From contig JAKBAG010000070.1 of the NCBI GenBank assembly GCA_021809235.1, positions 1 through 12,149 of the forward strand: a stretch of DNA of 12,149 bases, written 5' to 3'. The stretch is from Acidobacteriota bacterium (GTDB taxonomy: Bacteria; Acidobacteriota; Terriglobia; Terriglobales; Acidobacteriaceae). Positions 1 to 6,707 of this stretch are shown here, piece by piece. The position numbers were made by a program, and so were the translations under genes. Within the stretch, counting starts at the first letter, position 1, and each line of letters opens with the position of its first letter. The notes beneath the pieces are model-generated. The model was given only the letters and a program-made list of their open reading frames with translations. It had not been told where the DNA came from and searched no databases.

Positions 1-1
1 G

Positions 2-208
2 AGCCATGTGGAACTGGCGCCGATGCTGCCGGATGTGCGTCCGGCTTTCTCACTGGTGGAGGTGGATCGGGCGGATTTTTTTGCGATTACCGCGCCGCGC
101 GCCAACGGGAATGTGTTTGCGCTGAACAACGTGACGGACCTGCGGATTGGCTGGAGCCGCGCGGCAGAGGATGTGACGCTGGCCAACGTTTCCTCTCGAG
201 TACTGTAG
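2..208 (+). CDS. C-terminal fragment, probable GH28-type (polygalacturonase-like) beta-helix glycosidase
   Basis: The frame is open from the left edge and stops at TAG 206-208, so only about 68 C-terminal residues are visible; the true start is outside the window. The fragment contains DVRPAFSLVEVDRADFF, then FALNNVTDLRI and SRAAEDVTL, and ends SSRVL. Short alternating hydrophobic strands followed by a polar tail resemble the last coils of right-handed beta-helix enzymes. The 'RPA-x-S/W-x-x-V-D-x-A-D/E-F-F' and 'F-A/S-L-x-N-V' pattern is like the C-termini I associate with acidobacterial GH28 proteins, which cleave galacturonic or rhamnogalacturonic linkages in pectin. No catalytic residues lie in this part, so the family call is inference from the tail only. 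It could be another beta-helix protein such as a pectate lyase-like protein. It is convergent with the GH31 gene, with 58 nt between the stop codons. Confidence 0.5.
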   Translation, partial: SHVELAPMLPDVRPAFSLVEVDRADFFAITAPRANGNVFALNNVTDLRIGWSRAAEDVTLANVSSRVL

Positions 209-216
209 CGGAAAGA

Positions 217-254
217 CGCACAGCCCACGGCAGAATGCTGCAGTGAGCTGTGCG
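217..254. terminator. Hairpin between convergent genes, candidate bidirectional terminator
   Basis: In the 58-nt gap between the two convergent stop codons, CGCACAGC (217-224) pairs perfectly with GCTGTGCG (247-254). A small inner stem GCAG/CTGC (230-233 with 238-241) fits inside the loop. Position and symmetry suit termination in both directions. There is no run of T on either strand, so it is not a classical intrinsic terminator. It may only slow polymerase or protect the 3' ends of the transcripts. Confidence 0.4.
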
Positions 255-266
255 GATGGCCGGTGG

Positions 267-3065
267 TTACTGCACGTGGCTGGATGCCGCATCGACCAGC
301 GTACGCGCACGCTGCATGGCCTGGATGCGGGCCGTGCGCTGGGCCTGGTTTACGGGTTTACGCCAGTCGGAGTGGGCAAACTGCTTCTCCATGGCAGCCA
401 TGCGCTGGTCAAAGTCGCCGCCAACCTTGGCGACGGCATCGTGGGCGGCAGCTAGACTGGCTTGAAAACCATCCAGTTCCAGGCTTGCAGTCTCCGGATG
501 ATAGCCGAGCCGGTCGCCGGTCTGCATGGCGCGGATGAGGGCGTCGGGCGGCTGGGCCGCGGGCCAGGTCTGCTGCAGTGCCTGGTAGGCACCGCGCAGC
601 CGGGTCATGGCTCCGGCAAAGCCGTTAAGCTCCGCGCGATGGGCCATGGCCTGGCTGGTGCGCGTGACCTCAATAACGACCTGCTGGTGAACGCTGCGGC
701 GGCTGATGGGAATGGCGGTGGTCAGCGTGTTGCCATCGAAGCTCCACCCGTTATGGCCCAGCGCGTCTGCCTGGCGAACTGCCACTCCGTTCACGGTAAC
801 GCTGGCCGGAGGCCAGTCAGCCGGAAGACGCAGCTGATAGGCGCGCTCGGTGAGCATGCCGGGAAAGCTGCCTTCCACAGGCCCGATCACCACGCGCAAC
901 CGGTTGCCCTGCTGCGTGGCGGCGATGGGGATGTGGGTATAGGAGCCGTACTGGTAGGCCACGGCCTTGCCGGAGTCCTCATAGACGCGGTAGCTGGAGC
1001 TTTGGCCTGGCTGCAGTGGCCAGACGTTCACGATGAGTGGATCAACCGGCTTCTGACCGGTGAAGAGCATGGGTGGCTCCATGGGGACAATGGCTCCAGC
1101 CTTGAGGAAGACGGGAGTCTGGTCGATGGAGTAACTGCGGTGGAGGGTTGCAGGACCAGTGAAGTGCTGACCGGTGGGCCACTCGATCCACTCGCCCTGC
1201 GGCAGCCAGATGGATTCCGTGGCCAGTCCGCTTACGGGGTCGCCGGCCTGGACGACCGGTGCAACGAGCATTTGATTGCCGAACATGTACTCGTCTCGGC
1301 TGGAGTAGGCTGCGTCTGCCTCCGGCCAGTCGTAGTAGAGCGGGTGGACGAAGGCCACGCCGGTGTCATAGGTGCGACGCGCCTCGGTATAGATGTAGGG
1401 CTGCAGGGCGTAGCGCATCTGGAAGCTGCTGCGCAGGATGGAGGAATAGGGCTCAGGATAAGCCCAGATGCGCCGCTCCGACTCCGGGTTCTTGGTGGTG
1501 TGTGTGCGAAGGATGGGGCTGAACTCGCCGAACTGAACCCAGCGGGTGTAGAGCTCGGGAGCAACGGCTCCTGGCATGTGCCCGCCAATGTCATGGCTCC
1601 AGTAGGCGTAGCCGACGTTCGCAGCAGTGGCGGTGAACCAGGGCTGGAAGGCGAGTGAATCCCAGACCGAGATGGTGTCGCCGGAGAAGCCGATCTGGTA
1701 GCGGTGATTGCCGAGCCCACCCCAGCGATGGAAAAGAAGCGGACGCTTGCCTTCACGCTGCTGGTCGGTGAAGTGAACGTAGTTGAGCCACCAGGTGGGA
1801 TTGACGCCGGGCAGACTAGTGGTCGGCTCCTGCTGCCAGTCCAGCCACCAGAAATCGATGCCCTGCTTTTCCAGCGGGTGGTGCAGGATGTTCATGTAGT
1901 TGGTGGCGTACTTCTTGTTTGCAATGTCGAAGGGTACGTATTTCTTACTGGCTGGATTGATACCCATGGCGCGCGCCATAGCGGGATACTGTGCTTCCCA
2001 GGGTTCGACGCCGGAGGCCGGATGCAGATTGAGACTGGTCTTGAGTCCGTCGGCGTGGAGGCGATCTAGAAAGTCCTTGGGGTAGGGAAACAGGACGTTG
2101 TTCCAGGTGTAGCCAGTCCAGCCGAGGGTGTGGCCGGACTGGTCGACATCGCCATCGGCGGCCAGCTGCTCACGGTTGCGGTGCCAGTCCATGTCGATGA
2201 CAAAGACATCGAGGGGTGTGTCGTTTTCGCGGAACCCCCGGGCGATCTGCAGAATCTCCTGATCACTGTAGGCCCAGTATCGAGACCACCAGGTGCCAAA
2301 GGCAAAGCGGGGAGGGAGCGGAATGCGTCCGGCAACGCGGACGAAGTCTCCGAGCGCTGCGCGGTAGTCATGACCGTAACCGAAGAAGTAGAGATCCTGC
2401 CGCTGGCCGGCCGGTCGCAGCATGACCCAAGGCCAGGGACTGGCTTCGCCCTGTAGAAAGCGGAAATCTGCCGAGTCAAAGAGAGGTCGCGTGGAGTCAT
2501 CGACGAGCGCCCAACCGGAGCGGGAGACCAGTCCCTCCCCCATAGGCTCGCGGGTTTTGCCGCCGAGTGCGCCATCGAGAGTGCGGGTGGTGCCCTGCAG
2601 ATTCTGCGGGTCCTGCAGGCCGGGATGCCAGGTGACGGGTTTGCCGTCTACCGGGAGGGTGATGGAGAGATTATCGGCATCGAATGCGCTGCTGCCCGTC
2701 GGCTGCGGATTGTAATGCAGGACGAGGGCGTCGGTGGTCAGCGTGAGGCCGCGACCGTCTGCGGATTTTGCAGCATGAAACGGGGGAACCGGCATGTGGC
2801 GGTTGAGAAAGACAAAGGATGCATGATCCTCAAACTTTCCGTCCGCAGCCCACTCCATGCGGATGAGCCGGGAGGTGAGTACGGTGAAGCGGGCGTGGCC
2901 AACGATGACCACGGCATGGGGGTCGGCGACGGGATTTGTGAGGGTTGCGGTATCTGCGGCTGGGCGATGAGGAGTTGGGTGGGTGAGACTGGCAGTTTGT
3001 GCCAGGCCGATGAGACCTCCGGCCAGGGCGGTGAGGACGGTGAGAGACGGCAAATATTTCAGCAC
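267..3065 (-). CDS. Secreted glycoside hydrolase family 31 (alpha-glycosidase) with extra C-terminal helical region
   Basis: The predicted 932-residue protein starts at GTG 3065, chosen because a GGAGG sequence lies 5 nt upstream and the resulting N-terminus (MLKYLPSLTVLTALAGG...) is a signal peptide; the frame could start upstream at 3119 but that would bury the signal. The GH31 signature is clear: PLPPRFAFGTWWSRYW at about 250-265, VIDMDWH at 289-295, WWLDWQQE with the predicted nucleophile Asp409, and GFSGDT with the predicted acid/base Asp463, a 54-residue spacing usual for the family. SHDIGGH and RTHTTK follow. The beta-sandwich and DUF5110-like region runs from about 570 to 800. The last 125 or so residues are Ala/Gln/Arg-rich and predicted helical, beyond the usual GH31 end. 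GH31 enzymes are retaining alpha-glycosidases (glucosidase, xylosidase, galactosidase and others); the substrate cannot be read here. It probably acts in the periplasm or outside the cell. The CYTH gene lies 126 nt upstream on the same strand. Confidence 0.93.
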   Translation of the reverse strand: MLKYLPSLTVLTALAGGLIGLAQTASLTHPTPHRPAADTATLTNPVADPHAVVIVGHARFTVLTSRLIRMEWAADGKFEDHASFVFLNRHMPVPPFHAAKSADGRGLTLTTDALVLHYNPQPTGSSAFDADNLSITLPVDGKPVTWHPGLQDPQNLQGTTRTLDGALGGKTREPMGEGLVSRSGWALVDDSTRPLFDSADFRFLQGEASPWPWVMLRPAGQRQDLYFFGYGHDYRAALGDFVRVAGRIPLPPRFAFGTWWSRYWAYSDQEILQIARGFRENDTPLDVFVIDMDWHRNREQLAADGDVDQSGHTLGWTGYTWNNVLFPYPKDFLDRLHADGLKTSLNLHPASGVEPWEAQYPAMARAMGINPASKKYVPFDIANKKYATNYMNILHHPLEKQGIDFWWLDWQQEPTTSLPGVNPTWWLNYVHFTDQQREGKRPLLFHRWGGLGNHRYQIGFSGDTISVWDSLAFQPWFTATAANVGYAYWSHDIGGHMPGAVAPELYTRWVQFGEFSPILRTHTTKNPESERRIWAYPEPYSSILRSSFQMRYALQPYIYTEARRTYDTGVAFVHPLYYDWPEADAAYSSRDEYMFGNQMLVAPVVQAGDPVSGLATESIWLPQGEWIEWPTGQHFTGPATLHRSYSIDQTPVFLKAGAIVPMEPPMLFTGQKPVDPLIVNVWPLQPGQSSSYRVYEDSGKAVAYQYGSYTHIPIAATQQGNRLRVVIGPVEGSFPGMLTERAYQLRLPADWPPASVTVNGVAVRQADALGHNGWSFDGNTLTTAIPISRRSVHQQVVIEVTRTSQAMAHRAELNGFAGAMTRLRGAYQALQQTWPAAQPPDALIRAMQTGDRLGYHPETASLELDGFQASLAAAHDAVAKVGGDFDQRMAAMEKQFAHSDWRKPVNQAQRTARIQAMQRARTLVDAASSHVQ

Positions 3066-3070
3066 AGCTT

Positions 3071-3075
3071 CCTCC
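3071..3075 (-). promoter_or_regulatory. Shine-Dalgarno GGAGG fixing the GTG start of the GH31 gene
   Basis: Read on the minus strand, GGAGG lies 5 nt before GTG at 3065. The in-frame upstream candidate at 3119 has no comparable site and would add 18 residues in front of a good signal peptide, so the GTG is preferred. Confidence 0.7.
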
Positions 3076-3077
3076 GA

Positions 3078-3096
3078 GGAGTTTTCTGGGAGTTTT
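3078..3096 (-). repeat. Tandem AAAACTCC repeat with 11-nt period, upstream of GH31
   Basis: On the minus strand AAAACTCC occurs twice (3096-3089 and 3085-3078), separated by CAG, so the period is 11 nt, about one helical turn. It lies immediately before the GGAGG ribosome-binding site. Two in-phase copies could be a regulator half-site pair. The CTCC in each copy is complementary to the GGAG of the ribosome-binding site and could also mask it in the mRNA. The repeat is seen directly; any function is inference. Confidence 0.4.
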
Positions 3097-3191
3097 GCTT
3101 CCGCTGAAAACCTTATCATCGATGGCGGTGATCTGGCTTTTGCGGTGGACAGAAGCCGGATTTCTGCGCTGGCTGAAATCGCTGTTCCGGA

Positions 3192-3776
3192 TCAGGCTTG
3201 CAGTGCGGTGCGAACGGCCTGGAAGGTGAGATCGGCAATCTCCATACCTGAACTCTGACGCCACTGGTCGAAGAGGCGTCCATAGCTCAGGGTGGTGCAG
3301 GCTTCGGCAGCAATGCCGAGTGCGACCACAGTGGCGTCAATCCACTCGGGCGATCCTTCCAGTTCGGCATAAATACCGATGGGAGTCTCATCGATCACAC
3401 AGTGACCGCGCTCATCGGTAAACTCGGTGCGCCACTTCTCATAGCAGAAGGCTGCCTCCAGGCCAGCAGCGCGCAGGATTCCTTCGATAGCATCGCGGTC
3501 CGTGACATCGGTTTCGGTTTCCACGCGATGCTTGTGCCTGTCTTCACCGATGCCACCGGGTGGTACGCGCTTGTGGGTGACGATGGTACGACCGGCGTAA
3601 CTGCGAATGCGCACCAGCTCGCGGCGAGCACGCAGGGCGCGGTCCGGGGTGTCAAAGAGGACGTTGCTTTCAAAGCTGCGCGGCGTTACCAGCCGAAAGC
3701 CCAGAGCGACCAACTGCTGCTCAAGCTGCTGCTGCGAGGTGACGGCGAATTTGATCTCGGTTTCGATGCCTACCAT
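3192..3776 (-). CDS. CYTH-domain protein (triphosphatase / class IV adenylate cyclase-like)
   Basis: The predicted protein has 194 residues, the usual size for a single CYTH domain. The N-terminus carries the defining ExExK motif as E5-T-E7-I-K9. Further tunnel residues are visible: Arg56/Arg58 in LVRIRSY, Lys69 in THKR, RVETETDV at 84-91, the YEKWR block at 112-116, and VIDETPIGIYAELEG at 127-141, which supplies metal-binding acidic residues. CYTH proteins bind triphosphate groups in a beta-tunnel with Mg or Mn; members include inorganic triphosphatases, thiamine triphosphatases and class IV adenylate cyclases. Sequence alone does not choose among them, and most bacterial single-domain members tested act on tripolyphosphate. 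It is cytosolic, with no signal peptide. It starts at ATG 3776, 50 nt from the divergent tsaC gene, and has no clear Shine-Dalgarno sequence; TATACT lies 8 nt before the start. Confidence 0.88.
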   Translation of the reverse strand: MVGIETEIKFAVTSQQQLEQQLVALGFRLVTPRSFESNVLFDTPDRALRARRELVRIRSYAGRTIVTHKRVPPGGIGEDRHKHRVETETDVTDRDAIEGILRAAGLEAAFCYEKWRTEFTDERGHCVIDETPIGIYAELEGSPEWIDATVVALGIAAEACTTLSYGRLFDQWRQSSGMEIADLTFQAVRTALQA

Positions 3777-3784
3777 TGCTGCCG

Positions 3785-3790
3785 AGTATA
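3785..3790 (-). promoter_or_regulatory. Candidate -10 element (TATACT) for a leaderless CYTH transcript
   Basis: Read on the minus strand, TATACT differs from TATAAT by one base and ends 8 nt before the ATG at 3776. Initiation about 7 nt downstream would put the 5' end of the mRNA at or within a base or two of the start codon. No convincing -35 box is seen at 16-18 nt spacing. Confidence 0.4.
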
Positions 3791-3814
3791 CGAAATTCTG
3801 CCTTCCGGCGCGTA

Positions 3815-3820
3815 GATAAT
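3815..3820 (+). promoter_or_regulatory. Candidate -10 element (GATAAT) for a leaderless tsaC transcript
   Basis: GATAAT (5 of 6 matches to TATAAT) ends 6 nt before ATG 3827. Initiation at the usual distance would begin the transcript at the start codon, which fits the absence of a Shine-Dalgarno sequence. The -35 region is not recognisable. Confidence 0.4.
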
Positions 3821-3826
3821 ACTTCT

Positions 3827-4948
3827 ATGCACACGCTGCATCTACGCCTGGAGGGCGCCACAGGACGGAAATCGGAGGTTGCATGGGACCGGACAGGAGC
3901 TAACGGCCTGCCGTGGTCAGAGCGTGACAATGCTGCGCTCGACCAGGCGGCGGCGATCCTGCGCGGCGGCGGCACGGTGGCCATGCCCACAGAGACGGTG
4001 TATGGACTGGCAGCGAATGCTCTGGATCCTGCAGCGATCGAAAGGATTTTTGCTGCCAAGCAGCGCCCGCACTGGGATCCGTTGATTGTCCACATTGCCG
4101 ATCTTTCAATGCTCTCGCAGGTGGCAGCGTACATTCCGCAGGCGGCGCAGATGTTGATGGATGTCTGGTGGCCGGGTCCGCTGACGATGCTGCTGCCACG
4201 TGCGGTGCAGGTGCCAGACATTGTGACGGCCGGGCGACCGCTGGTGGGGTTGCGCATGCCAAGCCATCCGGTGGCGCAGGAGCTGATTCGCCGCGCAGGC
4301 GTTCCACTGGCAGCGCCGAGCGCCAACCGCTTTGGACACATCAGTCCCACGACGGCAGAACATGTGCTGGAGGATCTGGACGGCAGAATCGATGCGGTGC
4401 TCGATGCCGGTGCTACGGCCTGCGGCGTGGAGTCCACCGTGGTCGATCCGACGCAGCAGCCCTGCATGCTCTATCGCCCGGGAGCCATCAGCGCAGCGCA
4501 ACTGGAGGCCACGCTGGCGCCGCTGGGGATTCCGGTGCTTGCCTGGCAGGAAGAGCCACTGCAGCGACAGCCGCGTGAGGCTCTGCCGTCGCCCGGCGTA
4601 GGTTTGCGCCACTATGCCCCCCGTGCGCGGCTACTGCTGGTGCCAGCGCAGAATATTGCCAGTTCTCTGGCAGCGCTTCCGCCACAGGCACGACCGTCGG
4701 GATTGCTCCTGCCTCAGAATCTGCTTGTAGCACTGCCGGAGAGGCCGGATGCCGAAGAAATCTATCCCTGGGGTGACTGGCAGCAGCCGGAGACGATGGC
4801 CGCGACGCTCTATGCCGGGTTGCGCTCGCTGGACGCTTCCGGCTGCCGCACGATTGTGGCACCGATGCCTGCGGCGGAGGGGATTGGAGCTGCAATTCTG
4901 GACCGGCTTCGCAAGGCTGCGGTACCGGAAAACGACAGCGAACCGTGA
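3827..4948 (+). CDS. tsaC: Threonylcarbamoyl-AMP synthase, two-domain TsaC/Sua5 type
   Basis: This enzyme makes threonylcarbamoyl-AMP from threonine, bicarbonate and ATP, the first step of t6A37 formation in ANN-decoding tRNAs; the TsaD complex then transfers the group. The protein is 373 residues from ATG 3827. The YrdC domain spans about 30-230: PTETVYGLAANALD (54-67), KQRPHWDPLIVHI (78-90), WWPGPLTMLLPR (114-125), LVGLRMPSHPVAQELI (139-154) and APSANRFGHISPT (163-175). The linker motif PSPGVGLRHYAPRARLL (254-270) and about 100 further residues match the C-terminal Sua5 domain, so this is the long Sua5-like form rather than the short E. coli TsaC. A TTG 51 nt upstream would extend the frame into the divergent gene's start and is not favoured. 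There is no Shine-Dalgarno sequence; it may be translated from a leaderless mRNA. It is convergent with the hfq-like gene, 28 nt apart. Confidence 0.95.
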   Translation: MHTLHLRLEGATGRKSEVAWDRTGANGLPWSERDNAALDQAAAILRGGGTVAMPTETVYGLAANALDPAAIERIFAAKQRPHWDPLIVHIADLSMLSQVAAYIPQAAQMLMDVWWPGPLTMLLPRAVQVPDIVTAGRPLVGLRMPSHPVAQELIRRAGVPLAAPSANRFGHISPTTAEHVLEDLDGRIDAVLDAGATACGVESTVVDPTQQPCMLYRPGAISAAQLEATLAPLGIPVLAWQEEPLQRQPREALPSPGVGLRHYAPRARLLLVPAQNIASSLAALPPQARPSGLLLPQNLLVALPERPDAEEIYPWGDWQQPETMAATLYAGLRSLDASGCRTIVAPMPAAEGIGAAILDRLRKAAVPENDSEP

Positions 4949-4976
4949 AAGTGGAGCCGCGCGCAGATGGGTGGGA

Positions 4977-5435
4977 CTACTGCATGGTGGTGCCGCTGTT
5001 TTCGCCTTGTTTGTAGATGTACTTGATGGCGGATTTGTAGATCAGAACGCGCTGGCGGCCGCGCAGCTTGATGGAGCTGCGATCGTACCACTCGATGATG
5101 CCCTGAAGCTGACGCCCATCCTCAAGGACGACGATCATCGGTGTCTGCTGCTGGATCTGCTTCTGCAGATAGAAGAGCTCGGCATCATGCTGGCCATAGT
5201 CCGCCCAACGCGAATCGCCCGTGGCAAAGGGAAGCGCGGCGCGAATCTGCGCCTTCAGGCCTTTGCGCCGCCGGGTGCGGGCGTCGCGAGGCTCGTCGGA
5301 GCAGGGCATTGCAGGGCTGGGTACCGACCGGGCGGGCTGCGGCGCGGCGGACTCGGGCCCTGCTTCACTCAGGCTGTCGCTGGCATCCGTCTGCTCTGTC
5401 GGCAGGATTGCTGCGTGTTTCGGCTCGTGTACCAT
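4977..5435 (-). CDS. hfq: Hfq-like RNA chaperone (Sm fold) with long N-terminal extension
   Basis: The product is 152 residues from ATG 5435, which is preceded by GGAAGGA at 7 nt; an in-frame TTG at 5507 lacks such a site. The C-terminal part (about 87-143) is an Sm domain: LFYLQKQIQQQTPMIVVLEDG gives the N-terminal helix and Sm1, then RQLQGIIEWYDRSSIKL, then RVLIYKSAIKYIY for Sm2. Hfq hexamers bind A/U-rich RNA and assist small-RNA pairing with mRNA. Two things are unusual. The conserved Tyr-Lys-His of Sm2 reads Tyr133-Lys134-Ser135, so the proximal-face His is lost. The domain follows an 85-residue, probably disordered tail ending in a basic patch (RTRRRKGLKAQIR, 53-65), unlike typical 70-100-residue Hfq. 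Whether it is a true sRNA chaperone is open. It lies 119 nt downstream of holB on the same strand. Confidence 0.8.
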   Translation of the reverse strand: MVHEPKHAAILPTEQTDASDSLSEAGPESAAPQPARSVPSPAMPCSDEPRDARTRRRKGLKAQIRAALPFATGDSRWADYGQHDAELFYLQKQIQQQTPMIVVLEDGRQLQGIIEWYDRSSIKLRGRQRVLIYKSAIKYIYKQGENSGTTMQ

Positions 5436-5442
5436 GACGATT

Positions 5443-5449
5443 TCCTTCC
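5443..5449 (-). promoter_or_regulatory. Shine-Dalgarno (GGAAGGA) fixing the hfq start at 5435
   Basis: On the minus strand GGAAGGA ends 7 nt before ATG 5435. This favours the 152-residue product over a 176-residue one beginning at TTG 5507. Confidence 0.6.
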
Positions 5450-5554
5450 GCACGGGAACGGCAGCGCGGAAAACGTCGCTGCTGCTCCATCTTTTCTCTG
5501 ACTGCAACCTTGCTTATGGGATGCGGGATTCTGGGATGGGGTTGTCGGCAGGGT

Positions 5555-6655
5555 TCAACTGCGCGCCAGGCCGGCGGCCATGGCGTCGAGCGAGAGTGAG
5601 CGGAGCAAGTTACGGCGCATGCCGGCATCGACGGCGTGCATCTCTCGGGCGGCCCGCTCCAGCCAGTCAACATCCACGGAACCGGACATCTTTTGCAGAT
5701 CCGACAGCAGGTCGCAGTTGCGCACCAGCTCAACGGCACCGGCGTGCAGCAGCAGCAGGTCCTCCACCAGACCGTGGAGCGCGCGCATGAGGCCCAGCGT
5801 TTTGGCCTGACCCTCGGCTCCGGCGCGGTAGCCTTCGGTCATGCGAAACAGAGCGGAATCATCTGGCTGCTGCAGGGCGGTGCGCAGCAGCAGCAAGGCA
5901 TCGTTACGGCTGTTCATCCATGCGTCCAGATCAAAGCCAAGAGCCCGACCTACGGCACCTTCAGACAGGCGCGCCACCAGCGACCGCTGCGCCGGGCGCA
6001 ACTCCGGCCTGCGCTCGGCCAGCAGGCGCTCCAGCACGGGTGTGGGTACAGCATGGAGGCGATGCAGAACGGCGCGGGAACGAATGGTGGGCAGCAGTTC
6101 GGCGGGATTTTCACTAAGCAGCATCAAGGTGCAGTGCGCAGGTGGCTCCTCCATTACCTTGAGCAGACTGTTGGCGGCTTCCTTCATGAATGCAGAGCTG
6201 GTGAAAAGAAAGACGGAGCGGCGTCCTTCGCTGGGCGGACGATAGTAGGCGTTGTGGATGACCTGCCGCACCTGACCAACCTTGATCAGCAACTGTGGCG
6301 GGTCGGGCGGGATCACCATCACGTCCGGATGGGTCTGCACGAGGATGCGGGTTTCGCGTTTGTCGGTCTCCCGCAGATCCTCACGTGCCTCGACGGCCTC
6401 TGTGACGCGGGCGTCGAGATTCTGCGCCTCGCCGATGCGAATGCAGTTCCGGCACTGACCGCAGCAGTCCGGCAGGCCATCGTGCTCGATGGGCGATTCG
6501 CAGTTGAGCAACTGCGCGAACATCAGGGCGAGGGTATATTTGCCGGCGCCACGCGGCCCGGCCAGAATGACGGCCTGAGGCACACGTCCTGCAGCCACGG
6601 TTTCCTGCAGCCGATGTACGACGGATTCATTGCCAAGAAACTCTCGAAAGCCCAC
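5555..6655 (-). CDS. holB: DNA polymerase III delta' subunit (clamp loader)
   Basis: The protein is 366 residues, with the AAA+ clamp-loader layout. GTG 6655 is taken as start because MGFREFLGNESVVHRL is the usual N-terminus of these proteins. Visible features are the P-loop GPRGAGKYT (33-41, Lys39), a zinc-site cysteine group (Cys52, 64, 65, 68, 71), HPDVMVI (109-115), the helix before IKVGQVRQV (124-132), the Walker B-like region and KVMEEPP (166-172), and the arginine-finger motif SRA at 193-195 (more often SRC). The P-loop is intact, unlike E. coli delta', which cannot bind ATP productively. An acidic insertion of about 30 residues (76-104) separates the zinc site from the HPD motif. The subunit works with delta and DnaX to load the beta clamp. 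The long size without a C-terminal tau region argues against DnaX. It lies upstream of hfq and is divergent from the small membrane protein. No Shine-Dalgarno sequence is seen. Confidence 0.92.
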   Translation of the reverse strand: MGFREFLGNESVVHRLQETVAAGRVPQAVILAGPRGAGKYTLALMFAQLLNCESPIEHDGLPDCCGQCRNCIRIGEAQNLDARVTEAVEAREDLRETDKRETRILVQTHPDVMVIPPDPPQLLIKVGQVRQVIHNAYYRPPSEGRRSVFLFTSSAFMKEAANSLLKVMEEPPAHCTLMLLSENPAELLPTIRSRAVLHRLHAVPTPVLERLLAERRPELRPAQRSLVARLSEGAVGRALGFDLDAWMNSRNDALLLLRTALQQPDDSALFRMTEGYRAGAEGQAKTLGLMRALHGLVEDLLLLHAGAVELVRNCDLLSDLQKMSGSVDVDWLERAAREMHAVDAGMRRNLLRSLSLDAMAAGLARS

Positions 6656-6661
6656 ACAATG

Positions 6662-6667
6662 AGGCTA
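6662..6667 (-). promoter_or_regulatory. Candidate extended -10 (TGG-TAGCCT) for leaderless holB
   Basis: On the minus strand TAGCCT, preceded by TGG as in an extended -10, ends 6 nt before GTG 6655. The hexamer matches TATAAT only at T1, A2 and T6, so it is weak alone. Its value is that its spacing repeats that of the tsaC and small-membrane-protein genes. Confidence 0.3.
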
Positions 6668-6701
6668 CCAGAAGCGAACAGCCTGAGACGCTGCTGCATG
6701 C

Positions 6702-6707
6702 TATGCT
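6702..6707 (+). promoter_or_regulatory. Candidate extended -10 (TGC-TATGCT) for a leaderless small membrane protein gene
   Basis: TATGCT, preceded by TGC (6699-6701) as in an extended -10, ends 6 nt before ATG 6714. The expected start of transcription coincides with the start codon, and no Shine-Dalgarno sequence is present. Confidence 0.4.

Noticed and set aside
462..1658. 398-codon open frame on the + strand inside the GH31 gene
   Set aside because: It is wholly antisense to a clear GH31 protein with intact catalytic motifs. Its translation lacks domain motifs, and GC-rich third positions keep opposite frames open.
2625..3107. 160-codon + frame opposite the 5' end of GH31
   Set aside because: It is a shadow of the GH31 signal peptide and N-terminal domain on the opposite strand, with Gly-rich low-information translation.
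3192..3776. Naming the CYTH gene as adenylate cyclase (cyaB)
   Set aside because: Motifs are shared by triphosphatases and class IV cyclases; nothing in the sequence favours the cyclase.
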